64,000 nucleotides of DNA. Source: Lachnospiraceae bacterium UBA7050. GTDB lineage: Bacteria; Bacillota; Clostridia; Lachnospirales; Lachnospiraceae. The notes beneath the pieces are model-generated. The model was given only the letters and a program-made list of their open reading frames with translations, did not search any database and was not told the origin of the DNA. The translations under genes and the position numbers were made by a program. Within the stretch, counting starts at the first letter, position 1. Each line of letters opens with the position of its first letter. The stretch spans positions 1 through 64,000 of the forward strand of contig DLAJ01000037.1 of NCBI GenBank assembly GCA_002493905.1, read 5' to 3'. Below, piece after piece: positions 1 to 8,691 of this stretch.

Positions 1-77
1 GGAAGTTACCTTTTCATTTCACCAGTGCTGTAAAGTTTTGAAGATACGTTTTGAAGATATACCGTCTGCAAAACCCC

Positions 78-803
78 TCAGTCGTTAAAGGACCGCCTGT
101 AGCAGATGCATGACACACGATAGGATAGATAGTAGAGCAGCAGCACGATGAACGGCAGGACCCGCACAGGCATAGAAAAACGTTTGAATATGCCTAAAAC
201 TTTGGTAAGGTTAAAACTGAGCGACCACTCGACCAAGGAATAAAGGGATGCCTCTTTTCCAAAATCCCCATATAAGACAAACCACAGCAGGAAGAAAATG
301 ACTGCGAGGAACAGGCCCATTTTATAATATTTGCCGTACTTCACCCCAAAGCGGAGGTAAAACGGCACATCAAGCGTGAGGATAAGCAGATGGGCAAGAA
401 AGAAAAAGTACAGGACATATTTTTCGCCACCGTTTATGCCGGTCATTGATTTTTGTACATAAGAAGCAAACAGGAGCCATGCGCTCAATACGGTAGTTGA
501 TACAAGATTCCATAAAAAACGTGCTCTGACGGCGCCGTCGCTTCGCAGAGGCGTCGTGCACATGAAATATTTGTATCCCGTCCGTTCATCGGCATTCAGG
601 AAGCTTTGCTGCATAGCGCCGAGGCACAGATAGGCGCCGAAGATGCAGAGCAGCTTATAAATAGGCAGTATAACAGAAGCCCGGTCTATAAATTCATCAC
701 TGTATGGGATGAAGAATGCGGCGGAAAAAAGCAGAATCATACCGCCGTATAAAAAGAAATCTTTTTTTCCGACGCAAAAATCTTTATATGTCAGTCCAAG
801 CAT
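78..803 (-). CDS. ABC-2 type permease subunit, last gene of GntR-ABC operon
   Basis: A 241-residue integral membrane protein with about six hydrophobic segments, starting with a cytoplasmic lead and a first membrane helix at about residues 18-38. It carries no nucleotide-binding motif. It follows a second permease (937-1695) and an ATPase (1692-2654) on the same strand, so it is probably a membrane subunit of that exporter. The start is supported by a purine-rich ribosome binding site (AGGGGAGGG) a few bases upstream. The sequence is too divergent to name a substrate; peptide or antibiotic export is the usual role of such GntR-linked systems, and that is inference. Confidence 0.75.
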   Translation of the reverse strand: MLGLTYKDFCVGKKDFFLYGGMILLFSAAFFIPYSDEFIDRASVILPIYKLLCIFGAYLCLGAMQQSFLNADERTGYKYFMCTTPLRSDGAVRARFLWNLVSTTVLSAWLLFASYVQKSMTGINGGEKYVLYFFFLAHLLILTLDVPFYLRFGVKYGKYYKMGLFLAVIFFLLWFVLYGDFGKEASLYSLVEWSLSFNLTKVLGIFKRFSMPVRVLPFIVLLLYYLSYRVSCICYRRSFND

Positions 804-936
804 GGTATCCCTCCCCTAAAAATCGGTGTAAGATCAGAATGGTTTTTGTGTGATGAATATAGCAGTCATCCGGCTGACGCTCCGCCGCATGTATATCCGG
901 TCCGATGTCTGTGCGGCTGCCCTGAAATCCGTGCCG

Positions 937-1695
937 TCAGTTTCCGCACAGCTCCTGCCTTTTCTGAACAGCAGGCAGGCTGCCAAAATAGGCGATTGCG
1001 GTTGCCGCCGCCAGAAGGATAACGGCGGCGGTGAGGAGAAGCGCTGCATGTTCGCGGAAAAATTGCAGCATAAGGGTGGAAATATCATCGGAGGGACTTA
1101 TCTTCTTTAAGTCCTCCGCGTGTGTGAGCGCCCATCCCATCAATAGAGCATAGGACGGCAGGGCAGTCACGAGCAGCAGCTTTCCTACGACTGCGTTCTG
1201 TGAATCGCTGCGGTAAGCGAAAGGCAGGCTGATCAGATGTAGAAGTAAGGTAGAAAAACAAATGAAGATCAGAACCAGACAGCCCGTTCTGACGTTCCGA
1301 AACCCGAAAACCGCGCCGTAAACGCCGTTGACTGCAAGCATTAAAACAGTGCCTGCAAGAACAAGGCCATAGCATTCGCCAATTTTAAGAAGCACGATCA
1401 TACGGTTGGAGATCGGCGTGGAAAATAAAAAGAAATTCCAGTGTGATTTTTTATCCTGCAGAACGGAGTCAATTGTCGCCAAAACGGAGCAGAACAAAAA
1501 CAGGATGGACGGCAGCATACAGAATAGAATGTCACACATCGGAATATTTGCCCTGGCTTCGGGTGAAGTCAGGTTGCCGTAATCAAACGCGAAACGGATA
1601 TAGTAGGAAAGTGCTGCCATCAAGGCGATTAAAACGATGGAGATAAGCAGCGGTCTTCGTGACACATACCAATCCTTTTTGATGTACCCTGTCAT
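937..1695 (-). CDS. ABC-2 type permease subunit
   Basis: A 252-residue polytopic membrane protein with about six hydrophobic helices and a charged C-terminus. The ATG at 1695 overlaps the TGA stop of the upstream ATPase in an ATGA arrangement, and AGAGGTGG lies five bases upstream, so translation is probably coupled to the ATPase. A GTG nine bases further upstream is in frame but sits on the ribosome binding site. With the 78-803 protein it would form the membrane part of an ABC-2 exporter. Substrate unknown. Confidence 0.8.
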   Translation of the reverse strand: MTGYIKKDWYVSRRPLLISIVLIALMAALSYYIRFAFDYGNLTSPEARANIPMCDILFCMLPSILFLFCSVLATIDSVLQDKKSHWNFFLFSTPISNRMIVLLKIGECYGLVLAGTVLMLAVNGVYGAVFGFRNVRTGCLVLIFICFSTLLLHLISLPFAYRSDSQNAVVGKLLLVTALPSYALLMGWALTHAEDLKKISPSDDISTLMLQFFREHAALLLTAAVILLAAATAIAYFGSLPAVQKRQELCGN

Positions 1696-2654
1696 GCCTG
1701 CCACCTCTTTTCCTGCGCAGCGCCGTTTTCTGTGCGCGTACCCGCATGCGGGGAATCCGAACGCGGAGAATTTTCATGAATAGAGTTCTCGCGCAAGTTT
1801 TTTGCATGGACATAATACAGCAGAATTTCGTCGAGCGGTGCAGGGTCCACGGTATAGCCGGCATAAATCGGATTGTTCCTGTTGTTCACCATAACAGAAG
1901 CGGTAAAGTCGGTAATACGGATGCTGACAACTTCCTCATCGGGGAACGCGGCAGCCTCGTCCTGCGTACATTTGATAATGCCGTGCCGGTATAACATGTC
2001 GTCTTTATATTCTGTTAATAGCAGTTTTCCGTCATGAATAAAGGTGATGCTGTCCGCAATGCGTTCCAAGTCGCTCGTGATATGGGAAGAAAGCAGGATG
2101 GTATGGTCTTCTTCCTGAATATATTCCATGAACACATCAAGCATTTCGCTTCGCACAACGGGGTCAAGGCCCGAAGTCGGTTCGTCCATGATCAAAAGCT
2201 TGGCGTTATGCGAAAGTGCAGCCGCAATCTGGAGTTTCATTTTCATTCCTTTGGAAAACTGTCCGGACGGCTTTTTCACAGGCAGGGAAAAACGGTCCAA
2301 GTATTGAAAAAATATGTGTTCGTCCCATTCGCTGTAGATGCTTTTTAAGATGCGGCTGAGCTGTTTGGCGTTCAGCACGTCATGAAACGGGACTTCGTCA
2401 AAAACGACGGCGATATGCTTTTTGATTTCGACTTCATCCCGGATGTGGTCAAGTCCGAAAATACGGATATTGCCGCTGTCTTTTTTTACGATATTTAAGA
2501 GCGCTTTCATGGTTGTGCTTTTCCCGGCACCGTTCTGTCCGACAAAACCCATGATGGAGCCTTTCGGCACCTGAAAGCTGACATCCTGCAGCGTAAAGCC
2601 GTCGTACCGCTTTGTCAGATTTTCAATTTCTATTGCATTTTCATAGTCCGTCAT
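1692..2654 (-). CDS. ABC transporter ATP-binding protein
   Basis: A 320-residue ABC ATPase. Walker A (GQNGAGKST) is at residues 39-47; a divergent signature region (FSKGMKMKLQIA) precedes Walker B (LLIMDEPTSGLDP) and a switch histidine (SSH). About 100 residues follow the ATPase core, as in exporter ATPases that pair with ABC-2 permeases. The open frame extends upstream to 2717, but AGGAAGGGGAGG lies directly before the ATG at 2654, so that start is preferred; it leaves a 52-base gap to the GntR gene. It is the second gene of the operon GntR-ATPase-permease-permease. Confidence 0.9.
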   Translation of the reverse strand: MTDYENAIEIENLTKRYDGFTLQDVSFQVPKGSIMGFVGQNGAGKSTTMKALLNIVKKDSGNIRIFGLDHIRDEVEIKKHIAVVFDEVPFHDVLNAKQLSRILKSIYSEWDEHIFFQYLDRFSLPVKKPSGQFSKGMKMKLQIAAALSHNAKLLIMDEPTSGLDPVVRSEMLDVFMEYIQEEDHTILLSSHITSDLERIADSITFIHDGKLLLTEYKDDMLYRHGIIKCTQDEAAAFPDEEVVSIRITDFTASVMVNNRNNPIYAGYTVDPAPLDEILLYYVHAKNLRENSIHENSPRSDSPHAGTRTENGAAQEKRWQA

Positions 2655-2706
2655 TCGGCCTCCCCTTCCTATAAAAACCAGTGATGAAACATATCGGCAG
2701 ACGGCG

Positions 2707-3078
2707 TCAGTCTTCATACAGAATGGAAATCCATTCTTTTAATTCGTCCGCGTCAATATGACTTTTTTTGGCTTTGATGACCGCAGCATTTAAGTAACCT
2801 TCAATTTGTTTTAACGCTTCTTCCCGCGTCCATTCGGCATTGCGGGCTTTTACAAAGCTGCCCTTGCCAACCAGCGTATCAATGTAGCCTTCGCGTTCTA
2901 ATTCTTCAAAAGCGCGTTTTGTCGTGATGACGCTGACGCGCAGATCGGCGGCGAGGTGGCGCATGGAGGGAAGGGCGTCTCCCTCTTTTAAGCTGCCGTG
3001 CTCAATGGCGAGCTTTATCTGGGAAACAATCTGTTCATAAATCGGTTTATCCGAAGAATTGCTGATGATGATATTCAT
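2707..3078 (-). CDS. GntR family transcriptional regulator (YtrA-like)
   Basis: A 123-residue repressor-type regulator. The N-terminal winged helix-turn-helix has the typical GntR pattern: an opening PIYEQIVSQIK helix, then LPSMRHLAADLRVSVITTKRAFEELE cut short of any effector domain, ending in a short helical tail. This short form is the YtrA subfamily, which usually controls adjacent ABC exporters. It is the first gene of the 78-3078 operon. Start chosen at 3078 because AAAGGATT lies seven bases upstream; the frame is open to 3102. An inverted repeat over its own promoter (3176-3194) suggests autoregulation. Confidence 0.9.
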   Translation of the reverse strand: MNIIISNSSDKPIYEQIVSQIKLAIEHGSLKEGDALPSMRHLAADLRVSVITTKRAFEELEREGYIDTLVGKGSFVKARNAEWTREEALKQIEGYLNAAVIKAKKSHIDADELKEWISILYED

Positions 3079-3175
3079 GTCGTGAATCCTTTTTGTCTGC
3101 AAAATGTAGAATGATCAAATTCTGGTATTGGGACGGCTGGTATGAAACCCTCCGCGGCTGTCCGGCAGGCCAAAA

Positions 3176-3214
3176 GTATATATACAATATATACAATTAT
3201 TCATACCCTGTCAA
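3176..3214 (-). promoter_or_regulatory. Promoter and operator of the first GntR-ABC operon
   Basis: On the minus strand TTGACA (3209-3214) is followed by 17 bases and TATATT (3186-3191). An inverted repeat, GTATATA (3176-3182) and TATATAC (3188-3194) with five bases between, covers the -10. A dyad across the -10 fits a repressor site, most simply for the GntR protein itself. The leader to the ATG at 3078 is about 100 bases. Confidence 0.75.
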
Positions 3215-3292
3215 GGAAAAACAGAAAATTCCTGTAACGGATGCATATGCCGCTGCCTTCTTTTGAAAAGTCAAAAAAGAAAGAAAATGCGG

Positions 3293-3332
3293 TTGACATG
3301 CGTCTACCGAATGTGTATAGTATTAGGTAGAC
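3293..3332 (+). promoter_or_regulatory. Promoter and putative BlaI operator
   Basis: TTGACA (3293-3298) and TATAGT (3316-3321) are separated by 17 bases. GTCTACC (3302-3308) and GGTAGAC (3326-3332) form a perfect seven-base inverted repeat whose halves flank the -10. BlaI/MecI repressors are dimers that bind such dyads in their own promoters, so this is the likely operator of the blaI-M56 pair. Confidence 0.75.
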
Positions 3333-3367
3333 AAAGACATACCAAATGCTTATGGAGGATTGACAGG

Positions 3368-3754
3368 ATGGAACATATTCAATTATCTGCAAATGAATGG
3401 AAATTGATGGAGCTTTTATGGAAGAAGGAACCGCAGACTATTACGCAGCTCACGGCAGGGATTCGTCCTTTGTACGGCTGGACCAAACATACAGTCATTA
3501 CGATGCTGAACCGTCTGGAAGCAAAGGGAGCCGTCGCATATCGTGAGGGAGAACGTGCAAGGCTGTATTCTACCTGTATTCCGCGCGGCAGGGCAGCGAT
3601 GGAGGAGACGGAAACGCTGCTTGACCGTGTGTACGGCGGCAGTCTCGGTCTGTTGGTGAATGCCTTTGTGCAGCAAAAGGGAATTACTGAGGAGGAACGT
3701 GACAGTCTGCTTGCGCTCTTAAACGAGGCGCCCGTACGAAAACAGGAGGATTAG
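3368..3754 (+). CDS. blaI: BlaI/MecI/CopY family repressor
   Basis: A 128-residue winged-helix repressor. The DNA-binding helices contain the family pattern around TITQLTAGI and WTKHTVITMLNRLEAKG (residues about 20-55), followed by a wing (REGERARLYS) and a C-terminal helical dimerisation region. In this family proteolysis by the partner M56 membrane protease lifts repression. The gene overlaps no neighbour and ends two bases before the M56 gene. The in-frame extension upstream to 3263 crosses the promoter, so the ATG at 3368 with GGATTGACAGG upstream is the start. What the circuit senses is not evident: no beta-lactamase or PBP gene is adjacent. Confidence 0.9.
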   Translation: MEHIQLSANEWKLMELLWKKEPQTITQLTAGIRPLYGWTKHTVITMLNRLEAKGAVAYREGERARLYSTCIPRGRAAMEETETLLDRVYGGSLGLLVNAFVQQKGITEEERDSLLALLNEAPVRKQED

Positions 3755-3756
3755 GC

Positions 3757-6360
3757 ATGGGGGAGTTCATGATCAGTTCGAGTGTTTTGATTTTGTCTGT
3801 CATTGTGCTCAGGGCGGTGTCCGGCAGGCGGACCGGCTTTCGCATGCGCTATGCAATGTGGCTGATTGTGGTATTGCGCTTAGCGCTGCCATTTACGATG
3901 CCGGGAAGTCCGTTCAGTATTATGAATGCTGTGACCCGCATTCAATCCGTTTGGGAGAATGCGGCAGCGGCGCGGGATAGAAGCGGGGAAGCGGGTACGG
4001 TAACGATGGCGGACAGCCTGCCCGGAGAGGAAGCCGGAGATGGTATCATGCTGATGGTACGGCAGGGCGCAGCAGAAGTAAGCCGTATAGATATTACGCA
4101 GGGGACGCCGGTCTCAGACGGTATCCTGCCGCAGAGCGCACTGGTCTTTGATGGCACCCTGCCGCAGAGAGTGCCGCTTGAAAAAAGAATGCCGTTTACA
4201 AGCTTTCTGCCTATCATCTGGATGGCGGGGGCGGTCTGCATCGGTGCTTATCTGATGACAATCAATCTGATTGTATGGGGCAGGCTGCGCAGGACACGGG
4301 TACTGGTGAATCCTGCCGGAGACAGGAAGAAGGGAGCAGAGCTGCCTGTTTACCGCTGTGAAAAATTGGCTTCACCCTGTCTGTTCGGGCTGCGGCGTCC
4401 GGCGGTTTATCTGAATGAGAAAGCGCTTGCCGACGAGCGGAGCCGCCGTTATGCAATGGCGCATGAGAGGGAGCATTACCGGCATAAAGACCATATCTGG
4501 AGTTTCGTACGGCTTGTCATGGTGACGGTTTACTGGTTTCATCCGCTTGTCTGGGCGGCTGCGGTCTTATCGGCAAGGGATTGTGAGCTAGCCTGTGATG
4601 AGGGCGTGACAGCGCGGATTACGGAGGAAGAATGTACGCAGTATGGGCGCGCTCTGCTCAGCCAGGTTCCCTTGAAACGGGCTGGAATGCCCTTTACGGT
4701 ATCTACTTCAATGAGCGGCGGTGCGAGACAGTTAAAGAGGAGGCTTCTTGCGATCACACATAGAAGAAAGGTATCCGCAGGGGCCGTACTTCTTACGGCG
4801 GCGATGCTGCTGCTGGCAGCCGGCTGTACGTTTACGGGAGCGGATGACCGAAGTCCTGATACGGAGGAGAACAGCGCAGGGAATCCTGCCGGGGAAGGCG
4901 GAGGACAGGAGAGCGGTACGGACAGACCGGCTGCGGACGACCTTTTTGCAGAAGATGGCGCAGATGCCGGAATGGCAGGCGGAGCCGGAAGAGAAGAAAA
5001 TGATGCGGGAGAGCCTGCGGCACAGGCATCACCGGATCTGGAGCTTCTTTCTCTTTTTGAGGACAGCGTACAGTTTGATGAGGACGGAAATCTCTACTTT
5101 ACAATACCCCAGAGCAGCCATGCGCCGGAGGACTGGGCTATTTCGTTTAGCGGGAAAAAAAGCGACGGCTCGGATTTTAATACCACAGCAGGGAGCGCTA
5201 TTGTGGAGGTATCAGGCGGAGAAGCCGCAGGGCAGTCTCAAAAAAAGGATTATGTGGAAATGGATTGCGTGATGCCCGGCATGAATTGGTCAGAAAATTC
5301 CGAGCTGTTAATGGTTGTAACATTATCTTCGTTTTCCGAAGACGGAGAAGAAACGCGCACAGCGATAACGATCGATCTTTTAGAGAAGTATCAGGAAATG
5401 TCAAAGCAGGAGGAGGCGGAGGGAGGCTTGATGCAGACAGCGCTGAGTGCCTATTCCATGTTTCCGGAGGGCAGTTACGGATGGGCGCTTACCGATGATC
5501 ACCGGATTCTCTACACGTATGAAGGAGGTGACCGGTTTTCGATTCTGGGCAGTCTGCCGTTTGTATCGGGAATCAGAAGCGCGGATGCGGCGGCAAGCTT
5601 TCTTGAGGACAGCAATATGCAGGTATCGAGCTGCTTCCTGAATGAAAAAACCGCCTATTTTGCAGGGGTCTCCGCGAACGAGGGCGAAGCACTTGTAATT
5701 CGACTGAGCATTCAGTCAGAACCGACGGCGGGGGACGACAATGGACAGATTCTTGTATCGGAGCATAGAACGCGGGTTCCGCTACAGGCTTATTATCCAA
5801 ACGGAGATATGTATGTGAGCTTTGCGGACTCACAAAACGGGTATCTGCTTGTCTGCTCCGATCCTGCTGCGGGACTGATGGAAAAGCATCTGTACGAGAC
5901 AACGGACGGAGGGGATAGTTTTTCCTTTGTGGCGGACTTAAGCGGGGTGATCAACGGCTACCCGAGCGGAATGGCGTTTTGCAGCCGGAATACGGGATAT
6001 ATCGGCGTGAGTCCCCGTCATGAAACGGATTATCTCTACGGGACGCAGGACGGCGGCAGGACATGGGAGAGCGTCAGTGTTCCGGTTCATGAGGACGCTT
6101 ATTACGCGGATGCGCCTGTGCCGGCTGTGTTTTATGAAAATGGAGAGCCGCGGATGGCAATCGTTTTAAGAGATGTTGTGGGGCAGTCCGACCGTTATGT
6201 GTTGTATGAGAATTTCACGCCGTCCGAATTTGAAACGTGGCAGATCATTCAGATTGTTCCTTTTGACATGGTGAAAGGCTATTGCATGACAGATCGGAAT
6301 TCGGGCTGTTTTATTGACGGGAACGGAGCTTTGCATGGCTGGGAATACGGCAGCCCTTAA
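3757..6360 (+). CDS. BlaR1-like M56 membrane metallopeptidase with Asp-box propeller-like sensor
   Basis: An 867-residue protein. The N-terminal third is an M56 module: membrane helices near residues 1-20, 28-48 and 148-170, then a zinc motif HEREH at 236-240 with a downstream glutamate at 277 (ELACDEG). A further helix (about 337-350) ends in AAGC, which places about 510 residues outside the cell. In BlaR1/MecR1 the external part is a penicillin-binding domain; here I see no SxxK or KTG pattern. Instead the last 300 residues carry aspartate-box signatures (TTDGGDSFSF, TQDGGRTWESV, and a weaker YEGGDRFS), as in BNR/Ycf48-type propellers. Residues 355-430 are an acidic, low-complexity stalk. 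AGGAGG precedes the start, two bases after blaI, so they form one operon. The ligand is unknown. Confidence 0.85.
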   Translation: MGEFMISSSVLILSVIVLRAVSGRRTGFRMRYAMWLIVVLRLALPFTMPGSPFSIMNAVTRIQSVWENAAAARDRSGEAGTVTMADSLPGEEAGDGIMLMVRQGAAEVSRIDITQGTPVSDGILPQSALVFDGTLPQRVPLEKRMPFTSFLPIIWMAGAVCIGAYLMTINLIVWGRLRRTRVLVNPAGDRKKGAELPVYRCEKLASPCLFGLRRPAVYLNEKALADERSRRYAMAHEREHYRHKDHIWSFVRLVMVTVYWFHPLVWAAAVLSARDCELACDEGVTARITEEECTQYGRALLSQVPLKRAGMPFTVSTSMSGGARQLKRRLLAITHRRKVSAGAVLLTAAMLLLAAGCTFTGADDRSPDTEENSAGNPAGEGGGQESGTDRPAADDLFAEDGADAGMAGGAGREENDAGEPAAQASPDLELLSLFEDSVQFDEDGNLYFTIPQSSHAPEDWAISFSGKKSDGSDFNTTAGSAIVEVSGGEAAGQSQKKDYVEMDCVMPGMNWSENSELLMVVTLSSFSEDGEETRTAITIDLLEKYQEMSKQEEAEGGLMQTALSAYSMFPEGSYGWALTDDHRILYTYEGGDRFSILGSLPFVSGIRSADAAASFLEDSNMQVSSCFLNEKTAYFAGVSANEGEALVIRLSIQSEPTAGDDNGQILVSEHRTRVPLQAYYPNGDMYVSFADSQNGYLLVCSDPAAGLMEKHLYETTDGGDSFSFVADLSGVINGYPSGMAFCSRNTGYIGVSPRHETDYLYGTQDGGRTWESVSVPVHEDAYYADAPVPAVFYENGEPRMAIVLRDVVGQSDRYVLYENFTPSEFETWQIIQIVPFDMVKGYCMTDRNSGCFIDGNGALHGWEYGSP

Positions 6361-6407
6361 GCAGAGAATGTCTGATATGGTTTTTTCTATGCCGTTTTCG
6401 GATGGAT

Positions 6408-6451
6408 AAAAAGGGCAGGGGAGCAGCTTCGAAGGCTTCCCCTGCCTTTTT
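6408..6451. terminator. Bidirectional intrinsic terminator between convergent genes
   Basis: GGCAGGGG and CCCCTGCC arms are flanked by A-run and T-run (AAAAA at 6408-6412, TTTTT at 6447-6451), so the hairpin can end transcription in both directions between the M56 gene and the minus-strand ABC operon. Confidence 0.85.
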
Positions 6452-6503
6452 GAATGACTGGGCGTTTGTAAATGCCCCTCTGTTTGAAATAGGAAAGGAT
6501 CGT

Positions 6504-7340
6504 TTACTCTAAATTGACATGCTTCTTTACAATCAGGGCACAGACCGCATAGTAGAGGATTGCAAAAGCGGAGAACATGCCGATGGAGAACCACAGACCG
6601 GTCTGCGTACTGTGGATGATAGCATTACGTATTTCTTCGAAGCCCGCAGCGGGGGAGACAGAGAACCACCGGTCCGGAATATGAGTGATAATAACGGTTG
6701 CGATAATCTGCTCTACGAAAGCCAGACCAATACCAATGCCGATTGCCGCGCGTATTTTGTGCAGACTTGCGAGCTGCCCCAAGGATAATGCCGCATATAC
6801 AAGCAGCAGTGAATTACAGCAGGCGGCAAGAATCAGCAGCAGAATGATCAGCAGCAGAACCGGAAAATGGTAGCCGGTTGAATACAGGGCGCCCTGCTCT
6901 AAATCCCGATAGCTGATAGCGCGGAGTCCGTTGATAAATCCGTCGGGATCGTTTGCCAGATTAATGGAGCTGATACTTAGGACCAGTATGACTCCTGATA
7001 TGAGCAGCCACACGATGGAGGTGATCAGCCGTGCGTTTAAGTTAGAGAGAGGGCTTACCGGAAGCGTGTGCGTTAAGTATCCCTGCTCCGAGTACATACT
7101 TTTATAAAACCGTTCGCATGTCATAATAAAAACGAGGATGACAAGCGCGATGACGACAAAAGTATAGGAGAGTACGAATGTGATCGTAAGTACATTTTCC
7201 ACCTCATCCGGCAATGAACTTCGGGAAGAGTCACGGAATAAAAAGCATCCGAGCGCGGTTGATAAGATGGTCATCAGATAGATGATAAGCATCGGCTTGT
7301 ATGTGGACCTAAATTCGTTTCGCAGTAATTTTCCTAACAT
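6504..7340 (-). CDS. ABC-2 type permease subunit
   Basis: A 278-residue membrane protein with about six hydrophobic helices; the N-terminal segment LIIYLMTILSTALGCFLF is the first. Its ATG at 7340 lies inside the end of the ATPase gene (stop at 7334-7336), a seven-base overlap that implies coupled translation. It is the only permease of this GntR-ABC cassette, so it probably works as a homodimer with the 7334-8032 ATPase. Substrate unknown. Confidence 0.8.
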   Translation of the reverse strand: MLGKLLRNEFRSTYKPMLIIYLMTILSTALGCFLFRDSSRSSLPDEVENVLTITFVLSYTFVVIALVILVFIMTCERFYKSMYSEQGYLTHTLPVSPLSNLNARLITSIVWLLISGVILVLSISSINLANDPDGFINGLRAISYRDLEQGALYSTGYHFPVLLLIILLLILAACCNSLLLVYAALSLGQLASLHKIRAAIGIGIGLAFVEQIIATVIITHIPDRWFSVSPAAGFEEIRNAIIHSTQTGLWFSIGMFSAFAILYYAVCALIVKKHVNLE

Positions 7341-8032
7341 CTGAACACCTCCCTGAAAAGCGCGTCAACCGACTTGCCCTGTTCCTCACGGATTGCATCT
7401 ACTGAGGAAGTCAGGCGAATCTGTCCGTTCTGGATAAAAAGCACTTCATCTAAGACATTTTCAATATCTGCGATCAAGTGCGTGGAAATGATAATGGAAG
7501 CGGACGCATCATAATTTGTAAGGATGACATTCAAAATATAATCTCTCGCGGCCGGATCGACGCCTGCAATCGGCTCATCCAGGATATAGAGGTCCGCGCG
7601 GCGGCTCATAACAAGGATGAGCTGTACCTTTTCCTTTGTACCTTTGGACATGGCTTTTAAGCGGTCTTTCGGGTTGATGCTGAGCTTAGAAAGCATGTCA
7701 TAAGCGCGCCGCTCATCAAAGTCCTCGTAAAATGTCGTAAAAAATGAAATGACCTCTGAAACACGCTGATTCATGTTCAGATACGTATGATCCGGCAGAT
7801 AAGAAATCACCTTTTTACTGTCCACGCCGATCGGTTTTCCTTTTACTAAAACGGTTCCGCTTGTCGGCGTCAGTAAGCCGTTTAATATTTTGATCAAGGT
7901 AGTCTTTCCGCTGCCGTTCGGTCCGAGCAGACCGATGATATGTCCGCTCTCGATCGTCAGATTGACGTCATGCAGGGCTGTCACTTTACCATAATTCTTG
8001 TTAAGCCCCGTACATTCTACTAATGTACTCAT
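7334..8032 (-). CDS. ABC transporter ATP-binding protein
   Basis: A 232-residue compact ABC ATPase. Walker A is GPNGSGKTT (about residues 37-45), the signature loop is degenerate (MSKGTKEKVQ), and Walker B is LYILDEPIAGVDP followed by the switch histidine in ISTH. The degenerate signature (SKGTK instead of LSGGQ) is common in ABC-2 ATPases of the YtrB/EcsA type. GAGGAGAATCAGAC precedes the start. It lies between the GntR regulator (8106-8501) and the permease it overlaps. Confidence 0.9.
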   Translation of the reverse strand: MSTLVECTGLNKNYGKVTALHDVNLTIESGHIIGLLGPNGSGKTTLIKILNGLLTPTSGTVLVKGKPIGVDSKKVISYLPDHTYLNMNQRVSEVISFFTTFYEDFDERRAYDMLSKLSINPKDRLKAMSKGTKEKVQLILVMSRRADLYILDEPIAGVDPAARDYILNVILTNYDASASIIISTHLIADIENVLDEVLFIQNGQIRLTSSVDAIREEQGKSVDALFREVFRC

Positions 8033-8105
8033 GTCTGATTCTCCTCCCCTTTATTTGAATGTTGATGTTTTGGCGAAATGTCTGGCTGTATGAATATATA
8101 CATAG

Positions 8106-8501
8106 TCAATTGTCCGCCTGGCTGCAGTCCGGAATTTGTGCCGGTGCTGCCTTTCGTTTCAGCGCGTCCGCTGCATCCTGAGCGCTGTAACCGATTCGCT
8201 GCATGCCTTCTAAGAATGTGTCAATAAGTTCTTTTGCTTTCCGTTCTTTTAACAGCTCGATCATAGCCGTATCTTCCGTGATAAACCGGCCGCTTGTGCG
8301 CTGTGTGTATACAAGTCCGGCGCGCTCCAATTCGGCAAGCGCTTTCTGCATCGTATTTGGATTTACTGCTGCCATCATGGCAAGCTCGCGGACGGAAGGA
8401 AGCTTATCACCCGGCGCGTATCTGCCGGAAAGGATGTCGGTCTGAATTTTATCTATGATCTGCTGAAAGATCGGTCTGTCTGAGTCAAGTTCCCATGGCA
8501 T
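8106..8501 (-). CDS. GntR family transcriptional regulator (YtrA-like)
   Basis: A 131-residue short GntR protein. The winged helix opens with PIFQQIIDKIQTDILSG and has the LPSVRELAMMAAVNPNTMQ recognition region; about 45 residues of helical tail follow with no large effector domain. First gene of the operon with the ATPase and permease downstream. Its promoter (8604-8632) carries an imperfect 15-base inverted repeat over the -10, consistent with autorepression. Confidence 0.9.
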   Translation of the reverse strand: MPWELDSDRPIFQQIIDKIQTDILSGRYAPGDKLPSVRELAMMAAVNPNTMQKALAELERAGLVYTQRTSGRFITEDTAMIELLKERKAKELIDTFLEGMQRIGYSAQDAADALKRKAAPAQIPDCSQADN

Positions 8502-8584
8502 TTCATCACCCCGCTTTCTTTTTGAATGAACCGATGCGCCGCAGCGTGAAAACGGTGCGTCATCAGTTGTATCACTGTACTAAT

Positions 8585-8632
8585 GTATTATTGTGTTATA
8601 CGCATAATACAACAATACAAATACGATGTCAA
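8585..8632 (-). promoter_or_regulatory. Promoter and operator of the second GntR-ABC operon
   Basis: On the minus strand TTGACA (8627-8632) and TATTAT (8604-8609) are exactly 17 bases apart. Two 15-base arms, 8585-8599 and 8604-8618, match as an inverted repeat at 13 of 15 positions with a four-base centre, and cover the -10 and start region. This is a strong candidate for the site of the encoded GntR protein. Confidence 0.8.
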
Positions 8633-8674
8633 GACGGAAGGTCAAAATACAGGATGACTTTTTTCAGGGCTCAT

Positions 8675-8691
8675 GCTACAATACCCTTATG
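8675..8691 (+). promoter_or_regulatory. Extended -10 promoter placing the start point at or near the ATG
   Basis: TGCTACAAT (8675-8682 plus its preceding T) is an extended -10 element. Its usual start point, about seven bases downstream, falls at 8688-8690, the ATG of the nucleotidyltransferase gene. No ribosome binding site lies before that ATG and no good -35 is visible. Confidence 0.45.

Noticed and set aside
1..77. Bases before the first gene.
   Set aside because: Too short to show a gene or a convincing terminator; nothing reported.
8626..8688. Alternative upstream start of the nucleotidyltransferase gene.
   Set aside because: It lies within the divergent GntR promoter (-35 at 8627-8632) and has no ribosome binding site; retained only as an alternative.
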